A stretch of 34,166 bases of DNA from Paracoccus nototheniae (lineage in GTDB: Bacteria > Pseudomonadota > Alphaproteobacteria > Rhodobacterales > Rhodobacteraceae): contig NZ_RQRT01000049.1 of NCBI RefSeq assembly GCF_004335005.1, forward strand, positions 1 to 34,166. The letters are read 5' to 3'. The notes under the pieces are model-generated. The model searched no databases. It was not told the origin of the DNA and saw only the letters and a program-made list of their open reading frames with translations. Within the stretch, counting starts at the first letter, position 1; each line of letters opens with the position of its first letter. A program made the translations under genes and the position numbers. Below are positions 8,601 to 15,656 of this stretch, piece after piece.

Positions 8601-9139
8601 GCCCCCTTGGCGCGGGTCAGGGCGGCGTCGATGGTCTGGCCCAGCACGAACTGGCGGCCCATCTCGCGCATGGCGCGGGTGACGGCGCTGCGGATCACCG
8701 GCTCGCCCAAGCGTCGCACGGCGCCGCGCAGCGTGCCGGCCAGCCCCGGCTGGCGGTCGTCCAGCACCCGGCCCGTCAGCATCAGGGCCCAGGTCGAGGC
8801 ATTGACCAGACTGGACGAGCTGTCGCCCAGATGGCGGCCCCAATCGGATGGGGCGATCTTATCCTCGATCAGGGCGTCGATGGTGGCGCGGTCGGGGACG
8901 CGCAGCATCGCCTCGGCCAGACACATCAGGGCGACGCCTTCGCGGGTGGACAACCCGTATTCGGCCAGCATCAGCTCCATCATCGTGGGTTTGGATTCGG
9001 CGCGGATGCGGCGGATCAGACCGGCGGCGCGGTCGCTGATCCGGGCGCGGGTGTCGGGGCCGATCGCGGCCTCGGCGATCAGGCGGTCCAGCAGCGGGCC
9101 TTCGGGCTGAAACTTGGCGGTCGAATCGAGATCATGCAT
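5699..9139 (-). CDS. putA: bifunctional proline dehydrogenase / L-glutamate gamma-semialdehyde dehydrogenase
   Basis: The 1146-residue enzyme oxidises proline to pyrroline-5-carboxylate (FAD domain) and then to glutamate (NAD domain). Residues ~60-500 hold the PRODH barrel (GLNIDAEEQDRL, RLVKGAYWDTE, FATHNAH, YAPVGAHRDLLAYLVRRLLENG). From ~560 follows the aldehyde dehydrogenase domain with SPWNFPLAIF, catalytic Glu near 766 (AETGGLNAM), catalytic Cys near 800 (SAGQRCSALR) and SQPFGGEGLSGTGPKAGG. It lacks the N-terminal ribbon-helix-helix repressor domain of enterobacterial PutA, which fits control by the divergent Lrp-type gene. The ATG at 9139 follows AGGGG. Residues ~533-551 (LLHENIPGGAGGWPP) derive from a REP-like DNA element (7488-7541) in the interdomain linker. 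The C-terminal ~130 residues are the usual poorly conserved tail. Confidence 0.97.
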   Translation of the reverse strand: MHDLDSTAKFQPEGPLLDRLIAEAAIGPDTRARISDRAAGLIRRIRAESKPTMMELMLAEYGLSTREGVALMCLAEAMLRVPDRATIDALIEDKIAPSDWGRHLGDSSSSLVNASTWALMLTGRVLDDRQPGLAGTLRGAVRRLGEPVIRSAVTRAMREMGRQFVLGQTIDAALTRAKGAEAKGYTYSYDMLGEAAMTAHDAARYADEYRRAIAAIAGACTHGSVAKNPGISIKLSALHPRYEVAQEARVMAELVPVVLDLARQARAANMGLNIDAEEQDRLALSLKVISTVLPDPSLAGWDGFGVVVQAYGKRAGAMIDALHALAERHDRRIMLRLVKGAYWDTEMKRAQVEGHPDFPLFTTKPATDVSYVALAKKLLSLSDRIYPQFATHNAHSVAAVLELAQGTPFEFQRLHGMGERLHDIVLKDNATACRIYAPVGAHRDLLAYLVRRLLENGANSSFVNQIVDEDVSPEAIARDPVDALPSARAPQGLLPPAALYGTERANSQGFDLTAEDQLTTIFTARDTPLNSATPILLHENIPGGAGGWPPAVAATQTITNPATGTALATITNADAATVTQAIDNARPWTAPAAERAAILRRAADLYESDFGPIFDILAREAGKTLNDAVAELREAVDFLRYYARQGEARDDNPRGIIAAISPWNFPLAIFTGQIAAALMAGNGVLAKPAEQTPLIAAHAVRLLHRAGVPAHALQLLPGEGGTVGAALTRDPRIDGVVFTGGTDTARLIAASMAQHLAPGTPLIAETGGLNAMIVDSTALPEQAVRDIIASSFRSAGQRCSALRCLYVQEDVAPHLIAMIKGAMDELRVGDPWDLATDVGPVIDAEAARGIHDYLDQHKARILHQIPAPKTGHFVPPTLLQVTGIEQMEREIFGPVLHVATFKARDLNRVVAAINARGYGLTFGLHTRIDSRVQEVVQAIHVGNIYVNRNQVGATVGSQPFGGEGLSGTGPKAGGPLYLPRFLAPAMPETDRPEAADPWPSEDSVDRLTRALTAPPPAPAPTEQLMPGPTGELNRLQTLSRGPILCMGPGAAAAAAQADAITQGGGQAVVAQGALRADQMAKLPDLAGVLWWGDAATARALALALADRPGPLVALITALPDRAHLCHERHLCVDTTAAGGNAALLAG
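7488..7541. repeat. REP-like palindromic element inside putA
   Basis: GCGGGGGGC (7488-7496) and GCCCCCCGC (7499-7507) form a perfect 9-bp dyad with CA between them. It is followed by a C-run and CGGGATATTTTCATGAAGAAG. This layout matches a repeat I recall as common between genes of Rhodobacteraceae: a GC palindrome followed by GGGATATTT and an AAGAAG stretch. Here it lies within a coding sequence and keeps the frame. Confidence 0.6.
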
Positions 9140-9199
9140 GGCGGGCCCCTGTATGCTGGTCCAGACAGGATAGCGCGGCAAGGCTGGACGATGTGACCA

Positions 9200-9214
9200 A
9201 TCATGCGTCATGAT
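9200..9214. promoter_or_regulatory. 15-bp palindrome between putA and putR
   Basis: ATCATG-CGT-CATGAT is a perfect dyad 60 bp upstream of the putA ATG and 33 bp upstream of the putR ATG. Its 15-bp length fits an Lrp/AsnC-family site, so it may be the operator through which PutR controls both genes. Confidence 0.5.
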
Positions 9215-9247
9215 GCAGGCCAAGCGCCCAAAATATGGCCCCAAGAC

Positions 9248-9718
9248 ATGACTGATCTGCTGGACCCGATCAACCGCCGCATTCTGGCCGAGCTGCTGGC
9301 CAATGCCCGCATCCCGGTGACGGAACTGGCGCGCAAGGTGGGGCTGTCCAAGACCCCCGTCGCCCTGCGCATCCGCCAGCTGGAGGATGCCGGGCTGATC
9401 ACCGGGTATCGTGCGATCCTGTCGCCGGTGCGCCTTGGCTTGACCCATGTCACCTATGTCGAGGTGCGCGTCAGCGACACCCGCCAGAAGGCGCTGGAGG
9501 CGTTCAACACCGCCATCCGCGCCGTCCCCGAGGTCGAGGAATGTTACATGATCGCCGGGGGCTTCGATTATCTGCTGAAGGTGCGGTCGCGTGACATGGC
9601 GGATTACCGGCGGATCATGGCGGAACGGATTTCCGTGCTGCCGCATGTCCACGCGACCTCCAGCCATGTGGCGATGGAGGCGGTGGTCGAACAGGGGATG
9701 CTGCCCTTAGCCGAATAG
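9248..9718 (+). CDS. putR: Lrp/AsnC-family transcriptional regulator of proline catabolism
   Basis: The 156-residue protein has an N-terminal helix-turn-helix (LLDPINRRILAELL ... VTELARKVGLSKTPVALRIRQLEDAG) and a C-terminal RAM/AsnC effector domain (VEVRVSD..., EVEECYMIAGGFDYLLKVRSRDM). It is divergent from putA, as is PutR in Rhodobacter capsulatus and Agrobacterium, where it activates putA in response to proline and represses itself. The ATG at 9248 gives the standard family N-terminus; an ATG at 9203 in the same frame would add 15 residues and is less likely. Its last 12 bp overlap the end of selB on the other strand (both stop codons lie within 9707-9718), so the two transcripts converge without a spacer. 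Confidence 0.93.
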   Translation: MTDLLDPINRRILAELLANARIPVTELARKVGLSKTPVALRIRQLEDAGLITGYRAILSPVRLGLTHVTYVEVRVSDTRQKALEAFNTAIRAVPEVEECYMIAGGFDYLLKVRSRDMADYRRIMAERISVLPHVHATSSHVAMEAVVEQGMLPLAE

Positions 9719-11617
9719 ATCCAGCCGGTGCGGGTTCAGGCGCCGCAGATCGCCGCGCCGCAGGGTGACGCCATGACGGTCGAAGAAATCGAGGATCTCG
9801 ATCGCGACCTTGCGGCCGTTCTGCACCCGGTCGCGGAACAGGGCGGCGGTGAACCACCCGTCAGGGGTGGTGTCGGCCACGTCGCGCAGGATGGCGACCA
9901 TCGCCGCCGTGACCGCGCGCGCAAAGAAATGGTCATGGGCGATCTGATCGGTCCGGCCCAGCTTTTGGGTCAGGCGCAGGATGCGGCGGATGTCCTTTTC
10001 ATCCGCGCCCAGTTCCGTCGCGAAATCGCGCACGCGGGGCGGGCGAAAGCGCAGATCGCCCAGCAGCGCGGGCTGGATGCGGTGCCAGATCGCCTCGTCT
10101 TCGGGGGACAGGCGGACCTCGTGGCCGGGCAGGCGCAGGAAGGCGCCGTCGGGGGTGATGCGGCCTGCATCGGATTCGGCCCGCAGCAGCGCCAGAAAGG
10201 CATCCTTGGGCAGGCGCGGGGTCAGCGCCAGCCGCAGCCGTTCGCGCCCCAGACCGGGCAGGTCGGGGTTGTCGGCGTGAAACTGGGTCAGCTGATCGGC
10301 GATGCCACGGCGCAGCGCGTCCCGTTGCGCCTGCGACAGGGCCGTCTCGCCCACCAGCACGCCCCCCGCCCGCGCCAGCGCGGCCTGCGCGTCGTCGGGC
10401 GACAGGCTGCGGTCGCGGGCAAAGGCCTGCAGATCGACGGGGGCGATGGCAAGCATCGCGGTCAGAGGATCGGGGGTCTGGGCGGCCTCGATCAGCGCCA
10501 GACGGTCGGGGGTGCGGCGCTTGCGGGCCGGGGGGCGCAGGTCCAGAAACCGGCCCCCGCCGATGGTCCGGCTGGCCGACACGTCGCGCAGGATGAACCG
10601 GTCACCGACCGAGGCCGCGATGGGCCGGTCCAGCACGATCTGCACCGGACCCACCCCGCCCGGCAGGATCGGATCGGACAGCGGCACGATGCGGGCGCCG
10701 ACCTCGGTCGCGTGGCTGTGCAGGCGGGCGGGGAACCATGTGCCGATGGGCTTCGGCTCGGTTCCCAGCACGGCCAGTTCGGCGTCGATGCGCGCGGTGG
10801 GGGCATGCAAAGCGGGGGTCAGGACGATATCGCCGCGATGGATGGCGTCCTTGGACACATCCTCTCCGGCAAGGTTCAGGGCGCAGCGCTGGCCCGCCAG
10901 ACCTTCGGTCGCGGGGCGGTTCTGGGCATGGATGCCGCGGACCCGGGCGGCGATGCCTGCGGGGCTGATGGTGACCAGATCACCCACCGCGATCCGGCCC
11001 GTCAGCACCGTGCCGGTGACGACCGTGCCCGCCCCCTGCAGGGTAAAGCTGCGATCCACCGCCAGCCGGAACGGCCCCGATGCGGCGCGGGCGGTCGTCT
11101 GCGCCTCGGCCTTGATCAGGGCGTCGCGCAGATCGGCGATCCCCTCGGCCGTCACGGTCGAGACGGGGATGATCGGCGCCTTAGCCAGCTCGCTGCCCGC
11201 CAGCACCTGACGGATCTGGGCGGTGACCTCGGCCCGGCGGGCATCATCGGCCAGATCGGCCTTGGTCAGCGCGACCAGTCCGCGCGACAGGCCCAGCAGC
11301 GACAGGATCGCCAGATGTTCGCGGGTCTGCGGCATGAGGCCATCGTCACAGGCCACCACCAGAAGCGCCAGATCGATGCCGCCCGCGCCTGCCAGCATGG
11401 TGTGGATCAGCCGTTCATGGCCCGGCACATCGACGAAACCGGTGACCGCCCCGTTCCCGGAATCGGCCCCACCCTCCAGATTGGCATAGGCAAAGCCCAG
11501 ATCGATGGTGATACCGCGGGCTTTTTCCTCGGCCAGACGGTCGGCATCGGTGCCGGTCAGCGCCTTGACCAGCGCCGTCTTGCCATGATCGATATGGCCC
11601 GCCGTCCCGACGATCAT
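9707..11617 (-). CDS. selB: selenocysteine-specific translation elongation factor SelB
   Basis: The 636-residue GTPase delivers Sec-tRNA-Sec to UGA codons followed by a SECIS hairpin. The G-domain is at the N-terminus: P-loop GHIDHGKT (7-14), switch region [23 protein letters not shown] (about 70) and TKAD. Domains II and III follow ([31 protein letters not shown]). The C-terminal ~250 residues are winged-helix units that bind the SECIS loop (for example [17 protein letters not shown] and [27 protein letters not shown] in successive pieces). Length matches bacterial SelB. The ATG overlaps the selA stop in an ATGA. The 3' end overlaps putR head-on. Confidence 0.97.
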   Translation of the reverse strand: MIVGTAGHIDHGKTALVKALTGTDADRLAEEKARGITIDLGFAYANLEGGADSGNGAVTGFVDVPGHERLIHTMLAGAGGIDLALLVVACDDGLMPQTREHLAILSLLGLSRGLVALTKADLADDARRAEVTAQIRQVLAGSELAKAPIIPVSTVTAEGIADLRDALIKAEAQTTARAASGPFRLAVDRSFTLQGAGTVVTGTVLTGRIAVGDLVTISPAGIAARVRGIHAQNRPATEGLAGQRCALNLAGEDVSKDAIHRGDIVLTPALHAPTARIDAELAVLGTEPKPIGTWFPARLHSHATEVGARIVPLSDPILPGGVGPVQIVLDRPIAASVGDRFILRDVSASRTIGGGRFLDLRPPARKRRTPDRLALIEAAQTPDPLTAMLAIAPVDLQAFARDRSLSPDDAQAALARAGGVLVGETALSQAQRDALRRGIADQLTQFHADNPDLPGLGRERLRLALTPRLPKDAFLALLRAESDAGRITPDGAFLRLPGHEVRLSPEDEAIWHRIQPALLGDLRFRPPRVRDFATELGADEKDIRRILRLTQKLGRTDQIAHDHFFARAVTAAMVAILRDVADTTPDGWFTAALFRDRVQNGRKVAIEILDFFDRHGVTLRRGDLRRLNPHRLDLFG

Positions 11618-12975
11618 CGGGCCAGCGCGCCCAGCAGATCGGCATCCGCCCCAAGGCAGCGCAGATCCAGGATCAGCGCGCCTGCATGGATATGGCCGAT
11701 GACGGGCCGCTCCAGCCCGCGCAGATGGGCGGCCAGCCGGTCGGGCGCATCGCCCCCGTCGCCGTTGATCCGCAGCCCGGCCGAGGGGATCGTGTCCGTG
11801 GGCAGCGCGCCCGAGCCGATTTGGCTGGCGCAATCGGTCACCGCGACACGGTGATCGGGCAGCAGCGCCGCCACCTGCGGGGCCAGCCGCGTGGCCTGCG
11901 CGGCGATGTCGACCAGCGGACGGGCCAGCATGCGCAGCACCGGCAGGCGTTGATCCAGCCGGTCGGGATCGCGATAAAGACGCAGCGTCGCCTCCAGCGC
12001 GGCAATGCGGATCTTGTCCAGCCTCAGGGCGCGCTTCATCGGATTGCGGTTGATCTGCGCGATCAGATCGCGGCGGCCCAGAATGAAGCCCGCCTGAGGC
12101 CCGCCCAGCAGCTTGTCGCCGGAAAAGGTGATCAGATCGGCGCCCTCGGTCACCGCCTCGGCCACGGTGGGTTCGCGGCGCAGACCCCATCTGGACAGAT
12201 CGACCAGCGATCCTGCGCCCAGATCGTTCATCATGAGGACGCCCGCCTGACGCGACAGCGCCGCCAGATCGGGGGCCGCGACCTCGGCCGTGAAGCCTTC
12301 GATCCGGTAATTCGAGGTATGGACCTTGAGGATCAGCCCCGTCCGGTCGCTGATCGCATCGGTATAGTCGCGGGGATGGGTGCGGTTGGTGGTCCCCACC
12401 TCGACCAGATGCGTGCCCGCGCGGGCCATGATGTCGGGGATGCGAAAACTGCCGCCGATCTCGATCAGCTCGCCGCGCGACACGATGCTGTCGCGGCCCA
12501 GACCAAAGCTGTTCAGCGCGATCAGGACGGCGGCGGCATTGTTGTTGACGATGGTCGCATCCTCGGCCCCCGTCAGCTCGCACAACAACCCGCGCAGATG
12601 GTCGTCGCGCTGGCCGCGCCCGCCGGTTGCCAGATCGTATTCCAGCGCTAATGGCGCGGCCATGGCGGCATTCGCGGCGGCGATCGCCTGATCGGCCAGA
12701 ATGGCGCGGCCCAGATTGGTGTGCAGCACGGTGCCGGTCAGGTTCAGGATCGGGCGCAGCCGGGTGGCGGCCAGCCCCGCCAGGTCGGCGGCCAGCAGAT
12801 GCGGCAGGCGCGCGGCCTCGACCCCGCCATCGGCGCCGTCGCGGATCGCTGCGCGGGCCGCATCCAGACGGGCGCGTGCGGCCTGCGTCACGGCCAGACG
12901 GCCATGATCCTCGACCAGTGCGGGCAGGGCGCCCAGCAGCTGATCGACCGAAGGCAGCGCGCGAAAGCCGGCCAT
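11614..12975 (-). CDS. selA: L-seryl-tRNA(Sec) selenium transferase
   Basis: This 453-residue PLP enzyme converts Ser-tRNA-Sec to Sec-tRNA-Sec using selenophosphate. The N-terminal domain (LPSVDQLL...) binds the tRNA. The core shows NLTGTVLHTNLGRA, the serine-rich cofactor region and the PLP lysine at about 288 in TFSGDKLLGGPQAG, the canonical SelA motif. Near the end, INGDGGDAPDRLAAHLR and PVIGHIHAGALILDLR also match the family. Length is slightly below the usual ~460. The ATG at 12975 shares one base with the fdhE stop (TGATG), and its own stop overlaps the selB start (ATGA). The substrate donor enzyme SelD is not encoded in this window. Confidence 0.97.
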   Translation of the reverse strand: MAGFRALPSVDQLLGALPALVEDHGRLAVTQAARARLDAARAAIRDGADGGVEAARLPHLLAADLAGLAATRLRPILNLTGTVLHTNLGRAILADQAIAAANAAMAAPLALEYDLATGGRGQRDDHLRGLLCELTGAEDATIVNNNAAAVLIALNSFGLGRDSIVSRGELIEIGGSFRIPDIMARAGTHLVEVGTTNRTHPRDYTDAISDRTGLILKVHTSNYRIEGFTAEVAAPDLAALSRQAGVLMMNDLGAGSLVDLSRWGLRREPTVAEAVTEGADLITFSGDKLLGGPQAGFILGRRDLIAQINRNPMKRALRLDKIRIAALEATLRLYRDPDRLDQRLPVLRMLARPLVDIAAQATRLAPQVAALLPDHRVAVTDCASQIGSGALPTDTIPSAGLRINGDGGDAPDRLAAHLRGLERPVIGHIHAGALILDLRCLGADADLLGALAR

Positions 12976-13889
12976 CAATAGCCCATCAGAAACGGATTGA
13001 CGCCCCCGCGCGCAAGGCCCGTATCCTTCATCATCAGATCCAGCCCAAGGCTGGCCACATCGTCGGCCACCGGTTCGAGGCTGTGGTTCTTGTTCTGATA
13101 CAGGATCTTGACCCATGTATCGCATTCCGAACAAACCTCGGCCCGGACGGTGGCGTCGATGGTCTCGACGCTGCGATAGCTGATGCCCTTGGTCGATCCG
13201 CAGCACAGGCAGGTCAGCCGCACCTCGTTCCATTGCGTCTGGCAGCAGGCGCAGGCGGCATAGCGCACCCCGTCCAGATCGCCCACCCCGATGACCGAGG
13301 ATGTCGCCGGACGCCCCCCGCAGGCCGGGCAGATGCCGGTGCGGATCGGCACCAGCCGCCGCGCATCAAGGGTCGCCGCCAGCCGCGCCAGATGCAGTTG
13401 CACCGCCAGCGCCACGAACAGATGCGGGGCGGCGCTGTCATCGGGAATGCGGTCGTTCAACACGTTGTCCAGCAACCAGTGCCGGTCGGCCAGGGGCGCC
13501 GCCGCCACCGCCGTCAGGGCCAGACGGGCGGGTTCGGGCATCTCAAGCGGTTTCGCCCCCTCCAGCACCCTGTCCAGCAGGGCGTGCAGGTCGGGATCGG
13601 TGGCCAGCGGGGCGCGGTCGATGGGCGGCATGCGGCTTTCGCGGGCCAGATCGACGCGGGCCGGGGGCAGGGGCGTGGCCGGAGCCAGTTCGCTGGCCAG
13701 CCGGGCCTGCAGTCCGACCAGTTCGCCCAGAAAGGCCAGCCACGGCCCCAGATTGGCGCTGTGGCCCGCCAGAAAGCTCAGCCGTTTGGCGCGTGTGGCG
13801 AACAGTGCGCCGGGCTTGGGCAGAAAGGCCAGCGGCGCCGTGGGGACGCCGCCGATGGCCGAGGGGTCGGGTTGGGTGATCGTGGTCAT
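12975..13889 (-). CDS. fdhE: formate dehydrogenase accessory protein FdhE
   Basis: The 304-residue protein carries the cysteine pairs of the family in its C-terminal half: CPAC (187-190), CACC (213-216), CLCC (227-230) and CSEC (253-256). These form rubredoxin-like metal sites. FdhE is a cytoplasmic factor that acts on the catalytic subunit of Tat-exported respiratory formate dehydrogenases before export. The ATG at 13889 has GGAGA 5 bp upstream; an in-frame ATG at 13982 would run into fdhC and is rejected. It lies 67 bp after fdhC and is coupled to selA by TGATG. Its place between the FDH subunits and selAB supports one operon for making one selenoenzyme. Confidence 0.95.
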   Translation of the reverse strand: MTTITQPDPSAIGGVPTAPLAFLPKPGALFATRAKRLSFLAGHSANLGPWLAFLGELVGLQARLASELAPATPLPPARVDLARESRMPPIDRAPLATDPDLHALLDRVLEGAKPLEMPEPARLALTAVAAAPLADRHWLLDNVLNDRIPDDSAAPHLFVALAVQLHLARLAATLDARRLVPIRTGICPACGGRPATSSVIGVGDLDGVRYAACACCQTQWNEVRLTCLCCGSTKGISYRSVETIDATVRAEVCSECDTWVKILYQNKNHSLEPVADDVASLGLDLMMKDTGLARGGVNPFLMGY

Positions 13890-13956
13890 GTCAGTCTCCG
13901 GGCCGACCGGCCACAGGGGATGGTTCCAGATCAGGTCGGCGGTTATGGCCCCCAGA

Positions 13957-14646
13957 TTACTCTGCAGGGCCTTTCGTGTCACGGCTGGCGATCTCTCGCA
14001 GCCATTTGCGGTGATGGCGCCAGGCCCATCCGCCGGTCACCGTGCCCCGCGTCATCGCGCGCAGCGTGCCCCGCGTCCAGATCGCGGCATAGACATGCAT
14101 GATGAAGACCAGAATGATCGCCACCGCCGCCAGCGCATGCACCAGAACCGCTACGCGGCGCATCGGAATGGACACGATGCCCGGGAACATCTGTTCCCAG
14201 ATCATCACGCCCGACACGATCAGGACGATGATCAGCCCCGACATGCCCCAGAAGACGAACTTTTGCCCGGCATTGTACTTGCCCAGTTCAGGCAGGTTTT
14301 CCTCGTTGCCCTTCACCACGTCGCCGATATTGGCGACCCATGTGGTATCCTCGGGCTTGGGCATGTTCAGGCGCCACAGCTGGATGAACATCAGCGCAAA
14401 GCTGAGAAACAGCGCCACCCCGATGATCGGATGAATCCAGCGGGTGGTCTGTCCGCCGCCGAACAGGCCGGTCAGGAAATACAGTGCCGGGTCGAACAGC
14501 GCCAGCCCCGACAGGGCCAGCGCGATCAGGCAGAACGCCGTGACCCAGTGATTGGCGCGGGTAAAGCCGCGATAGCGGCTGACCTCGACCGGGGCCTTGC
14601 TTTCGATCCGGTCGCCGCGTTCCGAATAATAGGGGCGCGGCGCCAT
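13957..14646 (-). CDS. fdhC: formate dehydrogenase cytochrome b556 (gamma) subunit
   Basis: The 229-residue membrane protein passes electrons from the iron-sulfur subunit to quinone. Four hydrophobic segments are visible (~33-52, 70-92, 130-151, 165-188). Histidines positioned as haem ligands are His33, His72, His170 and His184, matching the FdnI/FdoI pattern (TRANHWVTAF at the start; HALAAVAIILVFIMHVYAAIW at the end). This makes the enzyme a membrane-anchored periplasmic quinone-reducing formate dehydrogenase, not a soluble NAD-linked one. The start shares one base with the fdhB stop (TGATG). The gene could equally be named fdnI or fdoI. Confidence 0.95.
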   Translation of the reverse strand: MAPRPYYSERGDRIESKAPVEVSRYRGFTRANHWVTAFCLIALALSGLALFDPALYFLTGLFGGGQTTRWIHPIIGVALFLSFALMFIQLWRLNMPKPEDTTWVANIGDVVKGNEENLPELGKYNAGQKFVFWGMSGLIIVLIVSGVMIWEQMFPGIVSIPMRRVAVLVHALAAVAIILVFIMHVYAAIWTRGTLRAMTRGTVTGGWAWRHHRKWLREIASRDTKGPAE

Positions 14647-15656
14647 CAGACGGGCCCCCCCTTGTCCGTGGGCCCATCGGGGGACGCGTCAGGGTCGCGC
14701 CCCTCGACCACCAGCGTGTTGGCGGCTTCGGTGTCGTGATCCTCGACCTCGTTGCCGCGCGCCAGAAGGCCGTGCAGCGTCGCGCCGATGGCGGTCAGAC
14801 CGATGGCGGCCAGACCGGCGGTCTTGGTGACGCCCTTCCAGCCCTCGACGATGGGCGAGATGCGGGGATCTTCGGCCAGATCGTTATAGATGCCGGGCTT
14901 GTCGGCGTGATGCAGCACATACATCACATGCGTGCCGCCGACGCCCGCCGGATCGTAAAGCCCGGCGTTTTCATAGCCGCGCGATTTCAGATCCTCGATC
15001 CGGGTTTCGGCATGGGCCTGCATGTCGGCCTTGGTGCCGAAGACGATGGCCTGCGTGGGGCAGGCTTTCGCGCAGGCCGGACCCTGACCGACGGCGACCC
15101 GGTCCGAACACAAGGTGCATTTATAGCTTTTGTGGTCGGTCTGGCTGATGCGCGGAATGTCAAAGGGACAGCCGGTCACGCAATAGCCGCAGCCGATGCA
15201 GTTGTCGTGAATGAAATCCACGATGCCGTTGGAGTATTGCACGATGGCGCCGGGGGCCGGGCAGGCTTTCAGACAGCCCGGATCCTCGCAATGCATGCAG
15301 CCGTCCTTGCGGATCAGCCATTCCAGCTCGTTCGTGGCCGGATTTTCCCATTCGGCGAACCGCATCAGGGTGAACATGTCCGGCGTCAGATCGTGGGGGT
15401 TTTCATAAACCCCCACGTTCTCGCCGACCTCGGGATGGGTGTCGTTCCATTCCACGCAAGCCGACTGGCAGGCCTTGCAGCCGATGCATTTGGACACATC
15501 GATCAGCTTGGCCAGCTTTTCCAGCTGCCGTTCCGGCTGAGGCACGTTCCGCGTCGCCGAGATGCGCACGACATCGCGGTGATCGAAATAGGCCTCGGTC
15601 GGCTGGACGGGCGGGTTCGACGCCGCAGTGGTCGGGCTGTTTGCCATGTCGTTCAT
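14646..15656 (-). CDS. fdhB: formate dehydrogenase iron-sulfur (beta) subunit
   Basis: The 336-residue ferredoxin-like protein has sixteen cysteines in four [4Fe-4S] groups: 57/60/63/67, 120/123/128/132, 153/156/159/163 and 180/183/195/199. Near the C-terminus a single hydrophobic helix (about 277-299, [20 protein letters not shown]) should anchor it in the membrane as in FdnH. It wires the molybdenum site of FdhA to the haems of FdhC. It carries no own Tat signal and is probably exported with FdhA. The ATG at 15656 overlaps the fdhA stop in an ATGA, and its stop overlaps the fdhC start. Confidence 0.96.
   Translation of the reverse strand: MNDMANSPTTAASNPPVQPTEAYFDHRDVVRISATRNVPQPERQLEKLAKLIDVSKCIGCKACQSACVEWNDTHPEVGENVGVYENPHDLTPDMFTLMRFAEWENPATNELEWLIRKDGCMHCEDPGCLKACPAPGAIVQYSNGIVDFIHDNCIGCGYCVTGCPFDIPRISQTDHKSYKCTLCSDRVAVGQGPACAKACPTQAIVFGTKADMQAHAETRIEDLKSRGYENAGLYDPAGVGGTHVMYVLHHADKPGIYNDLAEDPRISPIVEGWKGVTKTAGLAAIGLTAIGATLHGLLARGNEVEDHDTEAANTLVVEGRDPDASPDGPTDKGGPV

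Noticed and set aside
9728..11854. Long open frame (about 700 codons) on the plus strand opposite selB
   Set aside because: Gln/Arg/Gly-rich shadow translation with no domain; selB on the other strand is certain. The same applies to long antisense frames opposite putA (5651-7555), fdhA (16775-18667), the glycosyltransferase (2039-3403) and the importer (19812-21959, minus).
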